Notes under the pieces: generated by a model
Seen by the model: the letters and a program-made list of their open reading frames with translations, nothing else
What the model was told of the DNA's origin: nothing
Databases searched by the model: none
DNA from: an uncultured Collinsella sp.
Lineage (GTDB): Bacteria; Actinomycetota; Coriobacteriia; Coriobacteriales; Coriobacteriaceae
Assembly (NCBI GenBank): GCA_900543515.1
Contig: UQRW01000006.1
Span: 5,339-69,338, forward strand
Direction of reading: 5' to 3'
DNA: 64,000 bases
Shown: one piece after another, positions 57,757-64,000 of the stretch
Layout: each line of letters starts with the position of its first letter
Numbering within the stretch: position 1 is the first letter of the stretch
Made by a program: the position numbers and the translations under genes

Positions 57757-58826
57757 CTGGCCGGCCCGGCAGTGAATAGCTCAACCCAATCGACAAGTAG
57801 CTCTTGCCGCAGGGCATCTTCGGCAGTGCGCTCCTGTTTAGTCTTTGGGGTGTAGGGAAGCCCAGCCTTTTTATGGATGAGCTCGGCTATGTGGTTGAAG
57901 CTCTTCTTCTCCTTGATCTGGTCATAGGTAATTTGGATGACGTCGTAGCCCATGCTTGTGAGTGCGGTGGCGCGCTCGGCATCGGAGAGGCTCGCGGCTT
58001 CGCTGTCGTGGGCGGAGCGGCCTTGGCATTCAAGGATGACGCCCATGCTGTCGGTGGCGCTTTCGATGAGGATATCGGCGTAGCAGCAGGTTTTGTCATA
58101 CAGCGAACGCGCGGCTTCGCTGAGCGGGATGCGCGCGTTATTGGTGATGTCGATGCCCAGACCGCCCTCATCGCGGGGGAGCGAGATGAGAATTGACGTC
58201 TGGACTTCAAAGGGCGAGGCGGTCTGTCCTGTCATGCGTTCGGCGGCCCAGCGGAGCTGCTTAACGCCGCGCAGGCCTGCGGCCTGCTTGGCGAACGCGG
58301 CGATATCCGCTGCGGTAAGAAGCGGCGTGCGCTTCCACAAGTTGGTGTCATTGCCCTTGGTGTCGTCAACTCGCTCCCAGCCGCAGCTGGGCGGAATGAG
58401 CTTAAGCGAAATAGCTTCATCGAGTTGTTGTTGCGTTCGCTCGCAGGGCTTAAACACTGCAAAGGAGCCGCACATCTCGTAGCAAGCCATGAGTAACTGG
58501 CTGCGTGAGACCTGCGTGGCAAGGCTGAGCAGCGTGAACTCCGGTGAAGTGACATCAAACCCATGCTCAGTCTGCCTAAACGACCCAGGAGGCGGCTCTT
58601 GGGTTAGCAGACGGCTATGAAATAGCTTTCCGTTCGCGCGCTGTTTTCTTTCGCCCACGAATCTCCAAACTGGTGTGCCGAGCAAGTCTTTAAATACTGG
58701 TTGTTTTGAGTAGTGTACCAAGCGATGGTCATGGTCGGGCGGCAGGATTGCCGGATAGAGTCCCAGTATCTGGGGCGGGATGCGATAGTACTGAAAAGCC
58801 GTGGGTCCGCAGGCAAGAAATGACAT
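57753..58826 (-). CDS. Protein with AbiEi-like N-terminus and PD-(D/E)xK-like nuclease C-terminus
   Basis: 357 residues. I do not recognise a named family securely. The N-terminal half (CGPTAFQYYRIPPQ and later FTLLSLATQVSRSQLLMACYEMCG) resembles the type IV antitoxin AbiEi-like regulators seen in Coriobacteriia. The C-terminal part ADILIE...GVILECQGRSAHD followed by GYDVIQITYDQI fits a PD-(D/E)xK or DUF559-type nuclease core. No toxin partner is adjacent. ATG 58826 has only a weak GGATCG before it. The leader holds a 20-bp inverted repeat pair. A defence or mobile-element role is possible. Confidence 0.55.
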   Translation of the reverse strand: MSFLACGPTAFQYYRIPPQILGLYPAILPPDHDHRLVHYSKQPVFKDLLGTPVWRFVGERKQRANGKLFHSRLLTQEPPPGSFRQTEHGFDVTSPEFTLLSLATQVSRSQLLMACYEMCGSFAVFKPCERTQQQLDEAISLKLIPPSCGWERVDDTKGNDTNLWKRTPLLTAADIAAFAKQAAGLRGVKQLRWAAERMTGQTASPFEVQTSILISLPRDEGGLGIDITNNARIPLSEAARSLYDKTCCYADILIESATDSMGVILECQGRSAHDSEAASLSDAERATALTSMGYDVIQITYDQIKEKKSFNHIAELIHKKAGLPYTPKTKQERTAEDALRQELLVDWVELFTAGPAS

Positions 58827-58873
58827 AGCGATCCGATCGTTTGAGCGTAGTTTGGGCTAGAAAAGCTATCGGT

Positions 58874-59001
58874 TTCGGAAGTGCGGGGAAAAAGACAAAC
58901 AGGCAAAGCACAAGCGGTATTTGAGCCAACTTTATCAGGGGTTTTGTTGAAATAAAAGGGCTTGTACTCGGAGGTAAGCAATTTTTCCCCGCACTTCCGA
59001 A
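58874..59001. repeat. Inverted repeat pair upstream of the nuclease-like gene
   Basis: Perfect 20-bp arms (58874-58893 and 58982-59001) enclose 88 bases that are more AT-rich. It lies 48 bases upstream of the nuclease-like gene, in its leader or promoter. No reading frame of note inside. It may be a MITE or a structured leader. Confidence 0.7.
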
Positions 59002-59181
59002 AACCAGGTCGATCTGACTCTTGCTAAAACGATTTAGCAGTGTCGGTTAAGGTGTGGGTTTGCCACCGGGCGAACACTTTTAGCGCTTGGGACTTTATTT
59101 TATGGGCCTCGAAGGGTGGATTTCGCACTTTTGGTAAAGAAATGAGTGCGTGTTTTGCTGTGCGCCGGCATTGGCACAGAA

Positions 59182-59216
59182 AAAGGGCCCGGAAGGCAAA
59201 GCCTTCCGGGCCCTTT
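59182..59216 (-). terminator. Terminator of pyk
   Basis: A perfect 16-bp stem (59182-59197, 59201-59216) with an AAA loop and TTT-rich edges on both sides. Confidence 0.88.
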
Positions 59217-59244
59217 GCAATGCAAGCGTGCTTGCAAGTGCGTT

Positions 59245-60705
59245 TTAGCGCACCTGAGCGACGTAAGCGACGTTGGTCGAGGAGACCTTGTCCTCGAGCT
59301 GGACGCTCATGCGGGGATCGCCGGCGGTGGCGACGGTCAGGTCGCCGGCCTCGACGTAGCCGAGCTCCTTAGCGGTCTCGATCGCCTTGACGATCGTGCC
59401 GTTGACGGTGCCCTGGGTAATCTCGGCCTGGTGCGGGATAACGCCCCAGTACATGATCATCTGCTGGACGGCCCACTCGTGGCGGGAGAACGCGCAGATC
59501 GGCATGTTGGGACGGAAGTGCGAGATCAGGCGAGCGGTACGACCGGTGGTCGTCGGCACGGTGATGCACTTGGCGCCAACGGTGGTAGCCATGTTCACAG
59601 CGGACATACCCACAACGTTGTTGACGACGCGGGTGCCGTGAGCGTCAGCCGGAACCTCGAGCGGAGCGTGAGCCGGGAGGTACTTCTCAGTCTCGAGAGC
59701 AATGCTGGCCTGCATCTTAACGGCCTCGACCGGGTACTTACCGGCAGCGGACTCGCCAGAGAGCATAACGGCGTCGGTGCCGTCGTAGATGGCGTTAGCA
59801 ACGTCGGCAACCTCGGCGCGCGTCGGGCGCGGGTTCTCCTGCATGGAGTCGAGCATCTGCGTAGCGGTGATAACGGGCTTGTAGGCCGCGTTGCACTTGG
59901 CGATGATCTCCTTCTGGATGTGCGGAACGAGCTCGGGCTTGATCTCGATGCCCAGGTCGCCACGGGCGACCATGATGCCGTCGGAAGCCTCGAGAATCTC
60001 GTCGAAGTTCTCGACGCCCAGGGCGCACTCGATCTTCGGGAAGATCGTCACGTGCTCGCCGCCGTTCTCGCGGCAAAGCTCGCGGATGCCGCGGACGGAC
60101 TCGCCGTCACGGATGAAGGAAGCGGCGATGTAGTCGATGTTCTCGGTCAGGCCAAAGAGGATGTCCTGACGATCGCGCTCGGTGATGGCGGGCAGCGAGA
60201 TGTTGACGTTGGGCATGTTGACGCCCTTGCGCTCGCCGATCAGGCCGTCGTTCTTAACGACGCAGGTCATGTCCTGGCCGTCGACGGACTCGACCTCGAG
60301 GGCAACCAGACCGTCATCGATCAGGATAAGGGAGCCCTTCTCGACCTCGGAGGGCAGAGCCAGGTAGTCGAGGGAGATGTGCTCAGAGGTGCCGTGGAAA
60401 TCTTCGGACGTGGGCTGAGCGGTGACGACGATCTTGTCGCCGGTCTTGACGGCAACCTTCTTGCCGTCGACCAAAAGGCCGGTGCGGACCTCGGGGCCCT
60501 TGGTGTCGAGCAGGATGCCGACGGGCATGCCGAGCTCCTTGGAAATACGACGGACGCGCTCGATGCGACCGTGGTGCTCGTCGTAGGATCCGTGCGAGAA
60601 GTTAAAACGGGCGACGTTCATGCCCGCCTTGATCATCTCGCGGATGGTCTCGTCGCTATCGCAGGCGGGACCCATGGTGCATACAATCTTGGTGCGCTTG
60701 TACAT
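59245..60705 (-). CDS. pyk: Pyruvate kinase
   Basis: 486 residues. Transfers phosphate from PEP to ADP, the last glycolytic step. FNFSHGSYDEHHGRI, DTKGPEVRTG, IFPKIECALGV (catalytic Lys), MVARGDLGIEI (Mg ligands) and ATQMLDSMQENPRPTRAEV are all visible; the C-terminal allosteric domain is present, without the extra PEP-utiliser domain of some Gram-positive enzymes. ATG 60705 follows GGAGG. Upstream 60706-60990 has no other gene I can support. Confidence 0.97.
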   Translation of the reverse strand: MYKRTKIVCTMGPACDSDETIREMIKAGMNVARFNFSHGSYDEHHGRIERVRRISKELGMPVGILLDTKGPEVRTGLLVDGKKVAVKTGDKIVVTAQPTSEDFHGTSEHISLDYLALPSEVEKGSLILIDDGLVALEVESVDGQDMTCVVKNDGLIGERKGVNMPNVNISLPAITERDRQDILFGLTENIDYIAASFIRDGESVRGIRELCRENGGEHVTIFPKIECALGVENFDEILEASDGIMVARGDLGIEIKPELVPHIQKEIIAKCNAAYKPVITATQMLDSMQENPRPTRAEVADVANAIYDGTDAVMLSGESAAGKYPVEAVKMQASIALETEKYLPAHAPLEVPADAHGTRVVNNVVGMSAVNMATTVGAKCITVPTTTGRTARLISHFRPNMPICAFSRHEWAVQQMIMYWGVIPHQAEITQGTVNGTIVKAIETAKELGYVEAGDLTVATAGDPRMSVQLEDKVSSTNVAYVAQVR

Positions 60706-60999
60706 TCAGACCTCCATCTGACATCGTCTTGCGCTGATAGATAAACCATAAGAAATTAAACCGAGATGATTATAACGAAATGCCGACCGAATACCTCAAA
60801 AAATCGACCGTATGCCGAATTAGAAGTTCATTTTTTGCGGTAAAAACGGTATATGAAAAATCTTTACCAACCGTTCTGACCGCTGCTATCTGGGCGATAT
60901 TTCAGTTTGATGATGCACCGAAGAAAAACCGTTTTATCAATGTTGAGCATCACACGGTCTGCATCGTTGCACTCGAGCCGTGTTTCCAATTGGAATGTT

Positions 61000-61140
61000 T
61001 TGGCTAGACGCGCCGCTTTGGGGTACCATAGCCCCACTATCAACTGCCGCTCAGCACGGCAGCCTTGATGAGCCCTTGCCCTTCTCCTGGGAATTATGAT
61101 CGGGCATCAATCTGCTGAGTGGCCCGAATCCCAGGAGGGG
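61000..61140 (+). promoter_or_regulatory. Promoter and structured leader of the P-type ATPase
   Basis: A plausible promoter (TTGGCT at 61000-61005, 18-base spacer, TACCAT at 61024-61029) gives a leader of about 110 bases. Structure one: CTCAGCA (61050-61056) pairs with TGCTGAG (61113-61119), and TTGATG-AG-CCC (61065-61075) with GGG-CATCAA (61102-61110). Structure two: CTCCTGGGA (61084-61092) pairs with TCCCAGGAG (61129-61137), which contains the AGGAGGGG ribosome site, with an inner CGGGC/GCCCG pair. The two cannot form together. Confidence 0.5.
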
Positions 61141-61147
61141 ACTCTAT

Positions 61148-63829
61148 ATGCAAAAGGAATACCTGTCCGCCGCGGCGGAGGTACTCAGCGACCAAGGTGT
61201 CGATGAGAACCTCGGCCTGAGCAACGACGAGGCGTCGTCGCGCCTCGCCAAGACAGGCCCTAACAAGCTCGAGGAAGCCGAGAAGACGCCGTTGTGGAAG
61301 CGCTTCTTTGAGCAGATGGCCGACCCCATGGTTATCATGCTGATCGTTGCCGCCGTCATCAGCGCGCTCACGGGCATGGTCAAGGGCGAGGCGGACTTTG
61401 CCGATGTCGCCATCATCATGTTCGTCGTTATCGTCAACTCGGTGCTGGGCGTGGTTCAGGAGGCTAAAAGCGAGGAGGCCCTCGAGGCCCTGCAGGAGAT
61501 GAGCGCGGCGCAGTCCAAGGTGCTGCGCGACGGCAAGCTCGTGCACCTGCCGAGCGCCGAGCTCGTGCCCGGCGATGTGATCATGCTCGAGGCGGGCGAC
61601 TCCGTCCCGGCCGACTGCCGTGTGCTCGAGAGCGCCACGATGAAGATCGAGGAGGCCGCCCTTACCGGCGAGTCCGTGCCCGTCGAGAAGCATGCCAACG
61701 TCATTGAGCTCGCCGCCGGCATCGACGACGTGCCGCTCGGCGACCGCAAGAACATGTGCTACATGGGTTCCACCGTGGTATACGGCCGCGGTCGCGCCGT
61801 CGTGGTCGGCACCGGTATGAACACCGAGATGGGCAAGATCGCCGGCGCCCTGGCCGAGGCCAAGGAAGAGCTCACGCCGCTGCAGGTGAAGCTCGCCGAG
61901 CTCAGCCGCATCCTTACCATCATGGTTATCGTCATCTGCGTCGTCATCTTTGGCGTCGACATCATCCGTCACGGCGTGGGCAACGTCCTCACCGACCCGA
62001 CAGCCTTGCTCGATACCTTTATGGTCGCCGTCTCGCTCGCCGTCGCTGCCATCCCCGAGGGCCTGGTCGCCGTCGTGACCATCGTGCTGTCGCTTGGCGT
62101 GACCAAGATGGCCAAGCGCCAGGCAATCATCCGCAAGCTTTCCGCCGTCGAGACCCTTGGCTGCACACAGACCATCTGCTCCGACAAGACCGGTACCCTC
62201 ACCCAGAACAAGATGACCGTCGTCAAGCACGAGCTCGCTGCGCCTAAGGAGAAGTTCCTGGCCGGCATGGCTCTGTGCTCCGACGCCCAGTGGGACGAGG
62301 AACTGGGCGAGGCTGTGGGTGAGCCGACCGAGTGTGCGCTCGTCAACGATGCCGGCAAGGCGGGGCTCACTGGCCTGACTGCCGAGCATCCGCGCGTGGG
62401 CGAGGCCCCGTTTGACTCGGGCCGCAAGATGATGTCCGTGGTCGTCGAGACCCTGGACGGCGAGTACGAGCAGTACACCAAGGGCGCGCCCGACGTGGTG
62501 ATCGGCCTGTGTACCCATATCTACGAGGGCGACAAGGTTGTCCCCCTGACCGAGGAGCGTCGCGCCGAGCTCGTGGCCGCCAACAAGGCCATGGCCGACG
62601 AGGCCCTGCGCGTGCTGGCGCTGGCGAGCCGCACCTACACCGAGGTCCCGGCCGACTGCAGCCCCGCCGCGCTCGAGCATGACCTGGTCTTCTGCGGCCT
62701 GTCCGGCATGATTGACCCGGTCCGCCCCGAGGTCGCCGACGCCATCCGCGAGGCGCACGACGCCGGTATCCGCACCGTCATGATTACGGGCGACCACATC
62801 GACACCGCCGTGGCCATCGCCAAGCAGCTGGGCATCGTCACCGATCGCAGCCATGCCATCACCGGTGCCGACCTCGATCGCATGAGCGACGAGGAGCTCG
62901 ACGCGCACATCGAGGACTACGGCGTGTACGCCCGCGTCCAGCCCGAGCACAAGACCCGCATCGTCGAGGCATGGAAGTCACGCGACCAGATCGTGGCCAT
63001 GACGGGCGACGGCGTCAACGACGCCCCGTCCATCAAACGCGCCGACATCGGCGTGGGCATGGGCATCACCGGTACCGACGTCACCAAGAACGTCGCCGAC
63101 ATGGTACTTGCCGACGACAACTTCGCCACCATCATCGGTGCCTGCGAAGAGGGGCGCCGCATCTACGACAACATCCGCAAGGTCATCCAGTTCCTGCTTT
63201 CGGCCAACCTTGCCGAGGTGTTCTCGGTGTTTATCGCCACGCTCATCGGCTTTACCATCTTTCAGCCGGTGCAGCTGCTGTGGGTGAACCTGGTCACCGA
63301 CTGCTTCCCCGCGCTCGCGCTGGGCATGGAGGATGCCGAGGGCGACATCATGAAGCGCAAGCCGCGCAACGCCAAGGACGGCGTCTTTGCCGGACATATG
63401 GGTCTGGACTGCGTGGTCCAGGGCCTGATCATCACCGTGCTGGTGCTGGCGAGCTTCTTTGTGGGCGTGTACTTTGACATGGGCTACATCCACATCGCCG
63501 ATATGATCGCCGGCAATGCCGACGAGGAAGGCGTGATGATGGCGTTCATCACGCTCAACATGGTCGAGATTTTCCACTGCTTCAATATGCGCAGCCGTCG
63601 TGCGTCGCTGTTCACCATGAAGAAGCAGAACAAGTGGCTGTGGGCTTCCGCCGCGCTGGCACTGGTGCTGACGGTGATCGTGACCGTGCAGCCGACGCTT
63701 GCCGAGATGTTCTTCGGCCCTGTGACGCTTGAGCTCAAGGGCGTTCTTGCCGCGCTGGGTCTGGCCTTCCTGATCATCCCGCTTATGGAGATCTACAAGG
63801 CGATCATGCGCGCGGTCGAGAAAGAGTAG
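61148..63829 (+). CDS. P-type Ca2+-transporting ATPase (PacL/SERCA-like)
   Basis: 893 residues with ten membrane helices expected. The phosphorylated Asp is in CSDKTGTLTQNKM near 346, the phosphatase loop is TGESVPVEKH, the M4 ion-binding stretch is AAIPEGLVAVVTI, and the hinge is TGDGVNDAPSIKRADIG. The C-terminal helices have NLVTDCFPALALGMED, typical of type II pumps. It exports Ca2+ (or Mn2+) from the cytoplasm. ATG 61148 is seven bases after AGGAGGGG, which is part of a hairpin. Confidence 0.93.
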   Translation: MQKEYLSAAAEVLSDQGVDENLGLSNDEASSRLAKTGPNKLEEAEKTPLWKRFFEQMADPMVIMLIVAAVISALTGMVKGEADFADVAIIMFVVIVNSVLGVVQEAKSEEALEALQEMSAAQSKVLRDGKLVHLPSAELVPGDVIMLEAGDSVPADCRVLESATMKIEEAALTGESVPVEKHANVIELAAGIDDVPLGDRKNMCYMGSTVVYGRGRAVVVGTGMNTEMGKIAGALAEAKEELTPLQVKLAELSRILTIMVIVICVVIFGVDIIRHGVGNVLTDPTALLDTFMVAVSLAVAAIPEGLVAVVTIVLSLGVTKMAKRQAIIRKLSAVETLGCTQTICSDKTGTLTQNKMTVVKHELAAPKEKFLAGMALCSDAQWDEELGEAVGEPTECALVNDAGKAGLTGLTAEHPRVGEAPFDSGRKMMSVVVETLDGEYEQYTKGAPDVVIGLCTHIYEGDKVVPLTEERRAELVAANKAMADEALRVLALASRTYTEVPADCSPAALEHDLVFCGLSGMIDPVRPEVADAIREAHDAGIRTVMITGDHIDTAVAIAKQLGIVTDRSHAITGADLDRMSDEELDAHIEDYGVYARVQPEHKTRIVEAWKSRDQIVAMTGDGVNDAPSIKRADIGVGMGITGTDVTKNVADMVLADDNFATIIGACEEGRRIYDNIRKVIQFLLSANLAEVFSVFIATLIGFTIFQPVQLLWVNLVTDCFPALALGMEDAEGDIMKRKPRNAKDGVFAGHMGLDCVVQGLIITVLVLASFFVGVYFDMGYIHIADMIAGNADEEGVMMAFITLNMVEIFHCFNMRSRRASLFTMKKQNKWLWASAALALVLTVIVTVQPTLAEMFFGPVTLELKGVLAALGLAFLIIPLMEIYKAIMRAVEKE

Positions 63830-63852
63830 GTCGAAAGGCCATCCTTCCCACC

Positions 63853-63943
63853 GGCCCGACCGCCTGCGGGGTTTCTTCTTCGCTGGTCCTCGCGCTTCGC
63901 GCTGCGGGATCGCTCAGAAGAAATCCCTCCCGGCGGTCGGGCC
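63853..63943. repeat. Composite palindrome after the P-type ATPase
   Basis: GGCCCGACCGCC (63853-63864) pairs with 63932-63943; GGGGTTTCTTCT (63868-63879) pairs with 63916-63927 with one mismatch; a CGCG-CTT-CGCG hairpin is in the middle. It follows the ATPase stop by 23 bases. The layout (outer arms, second stem, central small hairpin) is that of the palindromes at 34815 and 51255. The last bases of the window hold no gene. Confidence 0.7.
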
Positions 63944-64000
63944 TTCGGATAACCTCTCGGGACCATAAGCTGAGGGAAAGTGTGTGAGTCGGTCGAGCAA

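Noticed and set aside
60780..61007. A 75-codon plus-strand frame between pyk and the ATPase
   Set aside because: No ribosome site, no recognisable sequence, AT-rich intergenic composition.
61019..61140. yybP-ykoY (Mn2+) riboswitch
   Set aside because: The conserved aptamer sequences of that class are not present; only the general layout is similar.
61094..62950. A long minus-strand frame opposite the P-type ATPase
   Set aside because: The ATPase motifs are certain on the plus strand; no start signal or family on the other.

Overview
The window reads as a chromosomal piece of a strict anaerobe of the Coriobacteriia, most probably Collinsella. The reasons are the GC-rich, densely coding sequence, Gram-positive style ribosome binding sites, an anaerobic (oxygen-sensitive) ribonucleotide reductase pair, LexA and NrdR sites of Gram-positive/actinobacterial type, fermentative glycolytic enzymes and many palindromic intergenic repeats. 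The genus is an inference from gene content; no rRNA is present. One tRNA (Val, anticodon GAC), one T-box leader and about 60 protein genes are supported.

Layout. 1-3700: an AT-rich 220-bp element with 25-bp terminal inverted repeats, a PfkB/FrlD-type sugar kinase, two HAD phosphatases and deoC. 3960-7495: a 3.5-kb mobile element lying between two near-identical copies of the 3' end of pgi; it carries an unknown protein, a ClpP-like protease and a short VirD4/TraG-type coupling protein, but no integrase. 7466-12045: intact pgi, a truncated iron-alcohol-dehydrogenase-like gene, and an SOS-controlled Y-family polymerase with its YolD-like partner. 12072-13801: a copper-type HMA protein under a CsoR-like operator, then DUF3793 plus flavodoxin. 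13917-17020: an amino-acid ABC importer. 17168-20487: endonuclease IV, a Gfo/Idh oxidoreductase and a ferredoxin-type aldo/keto reductase, separated by two covarying 63-nt palindromes. 20651-24785: a PanE-like reductase, small and secreted proteins and MetY preceded by a 17-codon leader ORF. 25059-28583: LysR, RNase HI, another Gfo/Idh protein, acylphosphatase and a Fur-family regulator.

28599-37448: a Cof phosphatase, a SlyD plus UreE-like metallochaperone pair, an M19 dipeptidase, a YgjP metallopeptidase, the folate cluster folE-HD-folB, and nrdD/nrdG with NrdR boxes and very long palindromes. 38060-46580: tRNA-Val, a two-component system, a VTT-domain membrane protein, a recombination scar joining a polyprenyl synthetase remnant to an IS30 remnant, an EamA transporter and a DUF4012 protein. 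46664-53864: glmM, an M32 carboxypeptidase and T-box-controlled pheST. 54112-56828: a nickel/cobalt ECF transporter (MN-Q-O) behind a NikR-type operator. 56908-63829: a phospholipase-C-like protein, a nuclease-like protein with long inverted repeats upstream, pyruvate kinase, and a P-type Ca2+ ATPase whose leader can hide its own ribosome binding site.

Themes. Nickel handling appears twice (NikR-type site plus NikMNQO; SlyD plus UreE-like protein) with no nickel enzyme in the window. Metal- and stress-responsive sites (CsoR, possible iron box, LexA, NrdR) are unusually legible. The strongest candidates for something undescribed are the pgi-integrated ClpP/coupling-protein element, the covarying palindrome pair, the switch-like leader of the Ca2+ ATPase and the MetY leader peptide.
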